From contig JAZSNN010000019.1 in assembly GCA_045536425.1 (NCBI GenBank), forward strand, positions 1 to 57,461: a stretch of 57,461 nucleotides of DNA, in the 5' to 3' direction. The DNA comes from UBA11540 sp045536425. GTDB lineage: Bacteria > Bacillota > Clostridia > Oscillospirales > Ruminococcaceae. Shown here one piece after another: positions 24,010 through 32,013 of this stretch. The notes below the pieces were generated by a model that did not search any database, was not told the origin of the DNA, and saw nothing but the letters and a program-made list of their open reading frames with translations. A program made the position numbers and the translations under genes. The first letter of the stretch is position 1. Each line of letters begins with the position of its first letter.

Positions 24010-24042
24010 ACAAGAAAACGTCGCAGAGGAACACCTGCGACG
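24010..24042 (-). promoter_or_regulatory. Terminator-like leader hairpin (possible attenuator) of glnN
   Basis: On the minus strand CGTCGCAG (24042-24035) pairs with CTGCGACG (24026-24019) around an 8-base loop and is followed by TTTTCTTGTTT (24018-24008). The ATG of glnN is 33 bases beyond the stem. This has the form of an intrinsic terminator inside the 5' untranslated region. I see no match to glutamine riboswitch consensus and no ANTAR-type AnnGnn hexaloop. Confidence 0.55.
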
Positions 24043-24060
24043 CTATTATATTCTATAAAT

Positions 24061-24089
24061 ATTATAGATAATCGGATTTGAGAAGTCAA
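24061..24089 (-). promoter_or_regulatory. Promoter of glnN
   Basis: TTGACT (24089-24084), 17-base spacer, TATAAT (24066-24061) on the minus strand. Transcription would begin near 24054 and pass through the leader hairpin. Confidence 0.7.
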
Positions 24090-24216
24090 CCGATTTGATT
24101 AATATTTGTGGGTATACGCAAAAACGGCAATATCAGACGAAATCTTTTTGTGCGATTTGAAAATAAATCAATGTTTGTATATGATTTAGAACCGTGGATA
24201 TTTTTCATACAAGGTA

Positions 24217-24245
24217 TTTACAAACAATAGTCGGTATGATAAAAT
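24217..24245 (+). promoter_or_regulatory. Promoter of the two-domain lipoprotein gene
   Basis: TTTACA (24217-24222), 17-base spacer, TAAAAT (24240-24245), 36 bases before the ATG that follows CGGGAGGAAAAGG. The stretch 24090-24216 between the divergent promoters is AT-rich and shows no gene. Confidence 0.6.
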
Positions 24246-24280
24246 TGATTTGACAACAAATTTTACCGGGAGGAAAAGGT

Positions 24281-25648
24281 ATGAAAAGATTGTTTATTGT
24301 TTTGTTGGCTGTGGTGCTTTTGTTGGTTGCTTGTAACGACCCTGTCATAACTGACTTGTCTTCCAACAATTCTACCGAAGACGTCAGTGACGCTTCATCA
24401 CAAGATACAAGCAGTGACCCCGAGGTTGAAATTCTTCTTCCCGACGGTGAATATTACAATGGCTTAAACGATAATTTTGTCAAGACCGATGCCAAATCTG
24501 CGACAGATGAAACAAAGATTACTGTAATCAATTCTGTCGCCGAATTAGAGAAGTACTATGAAAACAATAAAGATGTCTATGACCTCGAAGAATTTAAAAC
24601 AACAGTATCTGAATTCGACGAGGAATACTTTGAAGAAAAAACCGTGATTTTGGTGGCTTTCGGTGCAGGTGAAACCTGCGTGAGATATGCTGTCAATAGC
24701 ATTGAACAAAAAGATGGAAGATTGAACATTGCGATAGCGCATATATACCAACTTTACCCCACGGATTTTGAAAAGATTGTTAATAAAACCGTTCACGCGA
24801 TTATCAAGATTGACAAAACACAGATATCCACAAACAAGATCAATATCGAAAAAATTTATGCTAGGAAATCTCAAAAAGACGCAGTTATCACTATTGACGA
24901 ACTGCAAGAGGAGCGTTTCGCGGGGGACGAATATAATACGAGAATTATAGCATACGGCAAGATATCCCACGATTACTGCGTTGGCGATTTGGTAAAAATA
25001 ACCTTTGAAGATGCTTATCAATGTGTGGGTGAGGATGGAAGACAGTGGATTTATTGCACTCCGCTTACCGTGGAACCGGCAGATTTTATGGACAAAGCCA
25101 ATGCTCCTACCGCAAAACCCGTAATCTATATCTATCCCACCGAGAAGACCGACGTAACTGTAAAACTCGATTTCAACGGCAGACTCGGATATACCTATCC
25201 GAAGTATGACGGATTGTGGGAGGTCACCGCATACCCCGATGGAAAGCTCGTTGATAAAGAGGGAAGAAAATACAACACTCTCTTCTGGGACGGCTGGTCG
25301 GATGTCAGATATGACCTTTCCAAAGGCTTCTGTGTAAAGGGTGAAGATGCCGAAGAGTTTTTGAGAGAGAAACTTTCCTTCCTTGGACTCAATGAAAATG
25401 AGATAGAGGAATTCCTCGAATTTTGGCTCAAATGGATGGAATGCAATGAATACAACATCATAACCTTCCAAGACGAGTTGTATAAGGATACTGCAAAACT
25501 TACGATTTACCCCGAGCCCGACACAACCATTAGAGTCTTTATGGCGTTTGCTCCAAGCGAAGAATATGTAGAACTAGAGCCTCAAAAGCTCACCCCTGCG
25601 ACACGCAACGGATATACCGTGGTTGAGTGGGGCGGAACAATGCAATAG
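24281..25648 (+). CDS. Lipoprotein with PrcB-like and KPVIYIYP-type domains
   Basis: The 455-residue product starts with a signal peptide and lipobox (LLLVAC, Cys near residue 18) and a Ser/Asp-rich linker. Residues about 75-190 (INSVAELEKYYENNK ... KTVILVAFGAGETCVRYAVNSIE) resemble the PrcB-C-type domain of bacterial lipoproteins. The C-terminal 170 residues begin KPVIYIYPTEKTDVTVKLDF and end GYTVVEWGGTMQ, with TYPKYDGLWEVTAYPDG and LFWDGWSD between. I know this as a widespread but unnamed domain of secreted proteins, without an assigned function. It is a single-gene unit that ends at a strong terminator facing spo0A. Confidence 0.75.
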   Translation: MKRLFIVLLAVVLLLVACNDPVITDLSSNNSTEDVSDASSQDTSSDPEVEILLPDGEYYNGLNDNFVKTDAKSATDETKITVINSVAELEKYYENNKDVYDLEEFKTTVSEFDEEYFEEKTVILVAFGAGETCVRYAVNSIEQKDGRLNIAIAHIYQLYPTDFEKIVNKTVHAIIKIDKTQISTNKINIEKIYARKSQKDAVITIDELQEERFAGDEYNTRIIAYGKISHDYCVGDLVKITFEDAYQCVGEDGRQWIYCTPLTVEPADFMDKANAPTAKPVIYIYPTEKTDVTVKLDFNGRLGYTYPKYDGLWEVTAYPDGKLVDKEGRKYNTLFWDGWSDVRYDLSKGFCVKGEDAEEFLREKLSFLGLNENEIEEFLEFWLKWMECNEYNIITFQDELYKDTAKLTIYPEPDTTIRVFMAFAPSEEYVELEPQKLTPATRNGYTVVEWGGTMQ

Positions 25649-25661
25649 ACTGCAAAATTAT

Positions 25662-25703
25662 ACAAAAGCACTTGTAGCGAGGACAGCTACAAGTGCTTTT
25701 TGT
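25662..25703. terminator. Bidirectional terminator between lipoprotein and spo0A
   Basis: A stem of at least 15 bp (25664-25678 with 25686-25700; arms AAAAGCACTTGTAGC) is followed by TTTTTG on the plus strand and by TTTTGTATAA on the minus strand, between convergent stop codons. Confidence 0.88.
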
Positions 25704-25718
25704 ATATCTGTTTTAGTA

Positions 25719-26480
25719 TTATCTTGCGAGGTTCATCTTAACACGAAGATTATCGGTAATCATCGCAATAAACTCAGAATTTGTAGGCTTTGGATGGTTG
25801 CTTGGACGATAGCCGAATACTATATGTATCGCGTCAGGGTTTCCTCTGTTCCAAGTAACCTCAATGGAGTGCCTGATAGCTCGTTCAACTCTGGCGGGAG
25901 TGGTGTTATAAAACTTTGCTACGTTAGGGTAGAGAAGCTTTGTTATCGAATGGAGATTTTCTGTGTTGTCAATACACATTATAATGGCAGTTCTTAAAAA
26001 GTGATATCCCTTTATATTTGCAGGAACGCCGATGTTGTGTATCACTTCGGAAACCGTTGACTCGATGTAGTTTGCGGGTGTTTTAAAAGATTCCGACATT
26101 GTTGCGAACATCTGTGATAAGGAAAGTAAGCTGGTAGTCAAATTTCCTGCAGTCATTGGACTTTCCAAAAAAGAAAAGACCCCCGCGTTTTTGAGCTCCT
26201 GACGTTCATACTCATCCTCGGTACAGTTGCCTATTAAAAACAACGGTTTTTTAGATATAGGGCTGAGGTTGGTGCTTTTAACGATTTCAGTGGCGCTGAC
26301 GCCTACTGAATAGGCATCAATAACGACGAAATTCGGGGTCATATTTATGATTGCGTTAATTACGTTTTCGGGTTTAGCACTACAATGGTTAACTTTTATG
26401 TTTTCCTCGAATAAAATTTGTGAACAAGCGTTGCAAAAGCGTTCGTCATCGCACACGATTAGCGCGGTTGTTTTAAACAT
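25719..26480 (-). CDS. spo0A: Sporulation response regulator Spo0A with a degenerate receiver domain
   Basis: Spo0A is the master regulator of sporulation entry. The C-terminal DNA-binding domain (about residues 140-253) is unmistakable: IHNIGVPANIKGYHFLRTAI, SITKLLYPNVAKFYNTTPARVERAIRHSIE and KPTNSEFIAMITDNLR, close to the Bacillus sequence. The N-terminal receiver is divergent. The acidic pair (D11, D12) and a possible phosphoacceptor (D55 in VVIDAYSVG) remain. However, the usual Thr/Ser after strand 4 is replaced in FLIGNC and the Lys after strand 5 in FLESPM. ATG is preceded by GGAGGA. Tandem 0A boxes lie about 100 bases upstream. Phosphorelay control may be altered. Confidence 0.93.
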   Translation of the reverse strand: MFKTTALIVCDDERFCNACSQILFEENIKVNHCSAKPENVINAIINMTPNFVVIDAYSVGVSATEIVKSTNLSPISKKPLFLIGNCTEDEYERQELKNAGVFSFLESPMTAGNLTTSLLSLSQMFATMSESFKTPANYIESTVSEVIHNIGVPANIKGYHFLRTAIIMCIDNTENLHSITKLLYPNVAKFYNTTPARVERAIRHSIEVTWNRGNPDAIHIVFGYRPSNHPKPTNSEFIAMITDNLRVKMNLAR

Positions 26481-26511
26481 TTAAAATTCCTCCAGAGATC
26501 GCGTTGATAAA

Positions 26512-26540
26512 ATACTACCACATTTCGCCATAAGTTGCAA
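26512..26540 (-). promoter_or_regulatory. Possible sigma-A promoter of spo0A
   Basis: TTGCAA (26540-26535), 17-base spacer, TAGTAT (26517-26512) on the minus strand, 31 bases upstream of the start codon. No convincing sigma-H promoter was seen in the intergenic region. Confidence 0.45.
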
Positions 26541-26581
26541 TACGAAAATGAAAATATTTACGGTATTATTTTGTAATCTTT

Positions 26582-26598
26582 TGTCGAATTATGTCGAA
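26582..26598 (+). promoter_or_regulatory. Tandem Spo0A (0A) boxes
   Basis: TGTCGAA occurs twice, at 26582-26588 and 26592-26598, ten bases apart (one helical turn). This matches the core of the Bacillus 0A box (TTTGTCGAA). The sites lie in the 445-base gap between spo0A (minus) and uvrB (plus), about 42 bases upstream of the proposed spo0A -35. Autoregulation of spo0A is the likely role. The remainder of 26600-26820 is AT-rich without a visible gene. Confidence 0.65.
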
Positions 26599-26822
26599 AA
26601 ATGACTAAACTTATAAAAACGCTGCAATTTGAAGAATTTCAAAGGTAAAATAGCACAACAGATTATTATTTTAAAGATACAAATTTTATATCAATATTTT
26701 CGTCATACAGTCTTTTTAACTCAGAAATCAGTTCTTTGTTAGACGATAGTTTTGTTATACGGTTGCGGTTCGGTTGAAGGATGGTTTAATGTTTATTATA
26801 CTATGTGTGCTTATAAAAACCG

Positions 26823-26851
26823 TTTACATATAAAATGCTTTGTGTTATAAT
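26823..26851 (+). promoter_or_regulatory. Promoter of uvrB-uvrA
   Basis: TTTACA (26823-26828), 17-base spacer, TATAAT (26846-26851). The leader to the uvrB ATG is about 68 bases. I did not find a LexA-type GAAC-N4-GTTC dyad near it. Confidence 0.6.
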
Positions 26852-26925
26852 AATATGATACTTGAAAAATGCAAAAACTAAAAACAATCGCAGGTCTGTA
26901 TATAAGGAAAAAAGGAGGCGCCTGT

Positions 26926-28881
26926 ATGGAAAAATTTAAATTAGTATCACAATATCAGCCTACGGGCGACCAACCTGAAGCTATACAAAAGCTTGTGGAT
27001 GGACTAAATCAAGGCTACAAGGAACAAACTCTTTTGGGTGTTACAGGTTCGGGAAAGACCTTCACGATGGCAAACGTAATTGCAAAGGTCAATAAACCCA
27101 CTCTTGTTCTCGCTCATAATAAAACCCTCGCCGCACAGCTTTGCTCGGAATTCAAGGAGTTTTTTCCCGAAAACGCGGTGGAATATTTTGTATCTTATTA
27201 TGACTACTATCAGCCCGAAGCATATATCGCAAGTACGGATACCTACATCGAAAAGGACAGCGCAATAAACGAAGAGATAGAAAAATTGCGCCACTCTGCG
27301 ACCTCTTCGCTCTCCGAACGACGCGACGTTATCATCGTTTCGAGTGTTTCTTGTATATACACCCTAGGTGACCCGAATGACTATCGACAGATGGTGGTTT
27401 CTGTGCGCGAAGGAATGAAAAAAGACCGCGACGAGTTTTTGACCGAGCTTGTCAGTGTTCAATACGAGAGAAACGACCTAAATTTCGTCCGCAACAAATT
27501 CCGTGTTCGCGGTGACGTTGTCGAGGTTTTTCCTGCATACAACACAGATACCGCAATAAGAGTTGAGTTTTTTGGCGACGAAGTTGATAGAATAACCGAA
27601 ATAAACGTACTCACAGGAGAGGTAAAAGCAGCCTTAAAACACGCAGCTATCTATCCTGCTTCTCACTATATCGTTCCGTTTGAAAGAACGAAACAGGCTA
27701 TGAAAGAGATAGAAGCCGAGATGATAGAGAGGGTTCAGTGGTTCAAATCTCAGGACAAGCTCATCGAAGCACAGAGAATACAGCAAAGAACGCTCTACGA
27801 CCTCGAAATGTTACAGGAGATAGGTTTCTGCAAGGGCATAGAAAACTATTCGCGAATTATGGCAGGAAGACCCGCGGGAAGCACACCTTTCTGTCTGTTA
27901 GACTATTTTCCCGACGACTTTTTGCTCATAACCGACGAATCTCACGTCACACTACCGCAGGTCAGAGGAATGTACGCAGGCGATAGAGGACGAAAAACCT
28001 CTCTTGTTGATTACGGCTTCAGATTGCCGTCTGCCTTTGACAACAGACCACTGAATTTCGACGAGTTTTACTCAAAGATAAACCAAGCGATTTACGTCAG
28101 CGCGACACCGGGCCCCTTTGAAAAGGAACACAGCGTGCAGACAGTTGAGCAGATTATAAGACCCACGGGACTAATTGACCCCGAGGTAGATGTTCGCCCG
28201 ATAGACGGACAGATAGACGACCTTTTGTCCGAAATCAATGTACGCGCCGCAAAAAAAGAACGCGTGCTCGTAACGACCCTCACCAAAAAGATGGCGGAAA
28301 ACCTCACCGAATATCTAGAAGGTGCGGGGGTAAAGGTGCGGTATATGCACCACGACATTGACACCATAGAAAGAATGGAGATAATACGCGACCTTCGCCT
28401 TGGCGAGTTCGACGTGCTTGTGGGAATAAATCTTCTCCGAGAGGGTCTTGATATACCCGAGGTGTCGCTTGTTGCAATACTCGATGCTGACAAGGAAGGC
28501 TTTTTGCGAAGCGAAACCTCGCTCGTACAGACTATAGGACGAGCGGCGAGAAACGTAAACGGTAAGGTAATAATGTATGCCGACAGCGTTACTAATTCAA
28601 TGGAACGCGCGATAGCCGAAACCAACCGCCGCCGTGAATTACAGCAAAAATACAACGAGGAACACGGCATTACACCGCAGACAATCACCAAAAATGTGCG
28701 CGAGGTGCTTGAAATCTCCAAGAAAGACCGCTCAACGCCGGAGACTAAGCTCAGCCGCAAGGATAAGCTTGAACTTATTGAAAAGCTCAAGGTAGAGATG
28801 AGAAACGCGGCAAAGCTTCTTGAGTTTGAACACGCGGCATACCTGCGCGACAAGATAGAAAAGATAAAGGAATCATTATAA
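26926..28881 (+). CDS. uvrB: Excinuclease ABC subunit B
   Basis: UvrB is the damage-verifying helicase-like subunit of nucleotide excision repair. The 651-residue protein shows Walker A GVTGSGKTFTMAN (near residue 38), the beta-hairpin that clamps DNA (YYDYYQPEAYIASTDTYIEKDSAINEEIE), motif II DESH, and the helicase motifs ATLTKKMAENL-like, VLVGINLLREGLDIPEVSLV and QTIGRAARN, with the UvrC-binding UVR domain at the end (KLKVEMRNAAKLLEFEHAAYLRDKI). I placed the start at ATG 26926, eight bases after AAAGGAGG, rather than at the upstream codon that opens the frame at 26869. It is followed after one base by uvrA. Confidence 0.97.
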   Translation: MEKFKLVSQYQPTGDQPEAIQKLVDGLNQGYKEQTLLGVTGSGKTFTMANVIAKVNKPTLVLAHNKTLAAQLCSEFKEFFPENAVEYFVSYYDYYQPEAYIASTDTYIEKDSAINEEIEKLRHSATSSLSERRDVIIVSSVSCIYTLGDPNDYRQMVVSVREGMKKDRDEFLTELVSVQYERNDLNFVRNKFRVRGDVVEVFPAYNTDTAIRVEFFGDEVDRITEINVLTGEVKAALKHAAIYPASHYIVPFERTKQAMKEIEAEMIERVQWFKSQDKLIEAQRIQQRTLYDLEMLQEIGFCKGIENYSRIMAGRPAGSTPFCLLDYFPDDFLLITDESHVTLPQVRGMYAGDRGRKTSLVDYGFRLPSAFDNRPLNFDEFYSKINQAIYVSATPGPFEKEHSVQTVEQIIRPTGLIDPEVDVRPIDGQIDDLLSEINVRAAKKERVLVTTLTKKMAENLTEYLEGAGVKVRYMHHDIDTIERMEIIRDLRLGEFDVLVGINLLREGLDIPEVSLVAILDADKEGFLRSETSLVQTIGRAARNVNGKVIMYADSVTNSMERAIAETNRRRELQQKYNEEHGITPQTITKNVREVLEISKKDRSTPETKLSRKDKLELIEKLKVEMRNAAKLLEFEHAAYLRDKIEKIKESL

Positions 28882-28882
28882 G

Positions 28883-31705
28883 ATGAACGATAAAATAGTA
28901 ATCAAAGGTGCTCGGGAGCACAACCTCAAAAACGTAGATATTGAGATACCGAGAGATAAGCTCGTTGTCTTTACGGGACTTTCGGGCTCTGGCAAATCGT
29001 CACTTGCCTTTGACACAATCTACGCAGACGGTCAGCGTAGATATGTCGAAAGCCTGTCTTCCTATGCGAGAATGTTCCTCGGTCAGATGGAAAAGCCTGA
29101 TGTTGATAGCATAGAGGGGCTTTCTCCTGCTATATCTATTGACCAGAAAACCACCTCCAAAAACCCGCGCTCGACCGTTGGTACAGTAACAGAGATACAC
29201 GACTATCTCCGCCTTTTGTACGCGAGAATAGGAGTTGTACACTGCCCCATCTGTGGTAGAGAGATAAAACAACAAACAGTAGACCAGATAGTAGATAGGG
29301 TTATGCAGTTTGAGCAGGGAACAAAAATCCTTGTTCTTTCGCCCGTTGTACGAGGCAGAAAGGGCGAACATAAAAAGGAACTCGAAGCCGCAAAAAAATC
29401 GGGTTTTGCCCGTGTGCGCGTTGACGGCAACAGCTACGACCTTTTCGAAGAGATAAACCTCGAAAAGAATATAAAACATAATATAGAAATCGTAGTTGAT
29501 CGACTGATAGTAAAAGAGGATATAAAATCCCGACTTGCCGATTCTGTTGAAACCGCAGTAGGCCTTTCCGACGGAATTGTTATAATAAGCGTTTTGGATG
29601 GGGAAGAGATGACCTTTTCTCTCAACTTCAGCTGTCCTGAACACGATGTAGCAATCGAGGAACTGACCCCGAGAATGTTTTCCTTCAACAACCCAAGCGG
29701 AGCGTGTGAAAAATGTACGGGACTTGGAACGTTTTTGAGCATATCTCCCGACCTCGTAATCCCCGACAGAAAAAAGTCAATAGCACAAGGCGCTATCAGA
29801 GCAAGCGGATGGTACTACGCCGAGGGCGGTATAGCACAGATGTACTACGAAGGACTTGCCGAGCACTATGGCTTTTCTCTAGATACACCCTTCAAGGAAC
29901 TTCCCAAGAATATTCAGGATGTTTTGCTATACGGCTCCAAAGGCGAAAAGATAAAGATGGTTCGTGAAAACGATAACATCAGCAGTACCTATTACACCGA
30001 TTTTGAAGGTGTAGTAAATAACCTCGAACGCCGATTCCGCGAGACCAACAGCGACTGGATGCGCGAAGAACTTAGGAGTTATATGAGCGAGGAGAACTGT
30101 CCTGAGTGTAACGGAAAGCGACTCAAAAAAGAATCGCTTGCAGTAACCGTCGGTGGTAAAAACATCGGTGAGTTTGCGGATATGTCCGTTAACGAGGCAC
30201 TTGATTTTGTAGAAAATCTTGACCTTTCTGAAAAAGAAAAAATGATAGGCGAAATGATTCTCAAGGAGATAAAATCAAGACTCACTTTTCTTAAAAACGT
30301 AGGTCTTGATTATCTAACTTTGTCGCGTTCAGCAGGAACACTCAGCGGTGGCGAAAGCCAGAGAATACGCCTTGCAACACAGATAGGCTCGTCACTTATG
30401 GGAGTGCTGTATATTCTTGACGAACCATCAATAGGGTTGCACCAAAGGGATAACGACAAGCTTATAGAAACACTGAAAAAACTAAGAGATTTGGGAAACA
30501 CCCTCATAGTTGTTGAACACGACGAGGACACGATGTATGCCGCCGACCATATTGTCGATATCGGACCCGGAGCGGGTGTAAACGGCGGTGAAATAGTCTG
30601 CCAAGGAACGATTGACGAGATTAAAGGGTGCAAAGGCTCTATCACGGGTCAGTATCTGTCCGGTAAAAAGAAGATAGAAATACCTGCAACCCGCAGACAA
30701 GGTAACGGTAAAAAACTCACCGTAAAAGGCGCACAGGAGAATAACCTCAAATCAATAGATGTGGATTTCCCCTTGGGCACCTTTATCGCGGTAACGGGTG
30801 TTTCTGGCTCGGGAAAATCTTCGCTTGTCAACGAGGTTTTGTACAAGCATCTTGCTACCGTGTTAAACGGTGCAAAACCGAGACCGAGAAAATTCTCGGA
30901 GATACTTGGCATTGATGAACTCGATAAGGTAATCAATATTGACCAGTCGCCGATAGGCAGAACTCCTCGCTCAAACCCTGCAACTTATACGGGTGTATTT
31001 ACTGATATACGCGACCTTTTCAGTCAGACACCCGACGCAAAAATGCGCGGATATACAGCGGGAAGATTTTCCTTTAATGTAAAGGGCGGACGCTGTGAAG
31101 CCTGTGAGGGCGACGGCATTTTGCAGATAGAAATGCACTTTTTGCCCGACGTCTACGTGCCCTGTGATGTTTGTAAGGGTAAACGCTATAACCGCGAAAC
31201 TCTAGAGATAAAGTATAAGGGCAAGAACATCTACGACGTGCTTGAAATGACGGTAGATGAGGCAATCGATTTCTTTGCAAACATTCCAAAAATAGCACGA
31301 AAATTCCAAACTCTAAAGGAGGTTGGGCTCGGATATATCAAGGTGGGACAGCCCGCGACAACCCTTTCGGGCGGTGAAGCACAGCGTGTTAGACTTGCAA
31401 CAGAGCTTTCAAAACGTGCTACAGGCAGGACGGTTTATATCCTTGACGAGCCCACAACCGGACTTCATACTGCCGATGTTCACAAGCTTATCGAGGTGCT
31501 TCAACGTCTGGTAGATGCAGGTAATACCGTTATCGTTATCGAGCACAATATGGATGTCATAAAGACTGCCGACCATATTATTGACCTAGGACCCGAAGGC
31601 GGTACGGGCGGAGGAACGATTGTAGGTTTCGGAACACCCGAAGAGATAGCGGAAAATAAGGATTCGTATACGGGACAATACCTCAAAAAGTATCTTGAAA
31701 GATAA
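28883..31705 (+). CDS. uvrA: Excinuclease ABC subunit A
   Basis: UvrA is the dimeric ABC ATPase that finds DNA lesions and loads UvrB. The 940-residue protein has two ATPase halves: Walker A GLSGSGKSSLAFDT (near residue 35) and GVSGSGKSSLVNEV (near 640), signatures TLSGGESQRI and TLSGGEAQRV, and Walker B LYILDEPSIGLH and VYILDEPTTGLH. Zinc modules appear as CPICG, CEKCTGLG/CPEC and CEACEGDG...CDVCKG. Length and order are normal. Only one base separates it from the uvrB stop, so the two are one transcript. Confidence 0.98.
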   Translation: MNDKIVIKGAREHNLKNVDIEIPRDKLVVFTGLSGSGKSSLAFDTIYADGQRRYVESLSSYARMFLGQMEKPDVDSIEGLSPAISIDQKTTSKNPRSTVGTVTEIHDYLRLLYARIGVVHCPICGREIKQQTVDQIVDRVMQFEQGTKILVLSPVVRGRKGEHKKELEAAKKSGFARVRVDGNSYDLFEEINLEKNIKHNIEIVVDRLIVKEDIKSRLADSVETAVGLSDGIVIISVLDGEEMTFSLNFSCPEHDVAIEELTPRMFSFNNPSGACEKCTGLGTFLSISPDLVIPDRKKSIAQGAIRASGWYYAEGGIAQMYYEGLAEHYGFSLDTPFKELPKNIQDVLLYGSKGEKIKMVRENDNISSTYYTDFEGVVNNLERRFRETNSDWMREELRSYMSEENCPECNGKRLKKESLAVTVGGKNIGEFADMSVNEALDFVENLDLSEKEKMIGEMILKEIKSRLTFLKNVGLDYLTLSRSAGTLSGGESQRIRLATQIGSSLMGVLYILDEPSIGLHQRDNDKLIETLKKLRDLGNTLIVVEHDEDTMYAADHIVDIGPGAGVNGGEIVCQGTIDEIKGCKGSITGQYLSGKKKIEIPATRRQGNGKKLTVKGAQENNLKSIDVDFPLGTFIAVTGVSGSGKSSLVNEVLYKHLATVLNGAKPRPRKFSEILGIDELDKVINIDQSPIGRTPRSNPATYTGVFTDIRDLFSQTPDAKMRGYTAGRFSFNVKGGRCEACEGDGILQIEMHFLPDVYVPCDVCKGKRYNRETLEIKYKGKNIYDVLEMTVDEAIDFFANIPKIARKFQTLKEVGLGYIKVGQPATTLSGGEAQRVRLATELSKRATGRTVYILDEPTTGLHTADVHKLIEVLQRLVDAGNTVIVIEHNMDVIKTADHIIDLGPEGGTGGGTIVGFGTPEEIAENKDSYTGQYLKKYLER

Positions 31706-31706
31706 C

Positions 31707-31735
31707 TTGCAATTTATAAATTTATGTGGTATAAT
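31707..31735 (+). promoter_or_regulatory. Promoter of the pheST T-box leader
   Basis: TTGCAA (31707-31712), 17-base spacer, TATAAT (31730-31735), immediately upstream of T-box stem I. Confidence 0.7.
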
Positions 31736-31744
31736 TACTCGGTA

Positions 31745-31985
31745 ATATAAACTCGGTGACCGAGAGAGTAATCGGACAGACTGTTTTAGAGAATATGCGT
31801 CGTAGGCTGTGAGCGCATTGACAGAAAATTCGACGAAGTTCACTCGTGAGGGGCCTTCTTGAAATTACAGTAGGGGAGGACGGTAGCTCCGTTATAGCAA
31901 AGAGTGTCCGATTTTTCGGAAATATGGGTGGTACCGCGGAAGTATAAGCACTTTCGTCCCAATGGGGCGAGAGTGCTTTTTAATT
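31745..31985 (+). ncRNA. T-box riboswitch (phenylalanine) upstream of pheST
   Basis: Leader with all T-box parts. Stem I contains the AGTA loop-E strand (about 31767-31770), a distal GGCTGTGAG loop, and the opposing GAAG followed by specifier TTC (31839-31841) and A. The T-box sequence GGGTGGTACCGCGG is at 31926-31939. The TGGT within it would pair with an ACCA tRNA end, which fits tRNA-Phe. A terminator follows (arm GCACTTTCGTCCC from about 31948, partner GGGCGAGAGTGC, then TTTTTAATTTT to 31985). Uncharged tRNA-Phe should stabilise the antiterminator and turn on pheS-pheT. Confidence 0.92.
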
Positions 31986-32013
31986 TTAATACAAACCGAA
32001 AGGTAGGAGAAAT

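Noticed and set aside
24545..25471. 308-codon minus-strand open frame inside the two-domain lipoprotein gene
   Set aside because: The plus-strand product has a lipobox signal peptide and known domain motifs; the minus frame has none.
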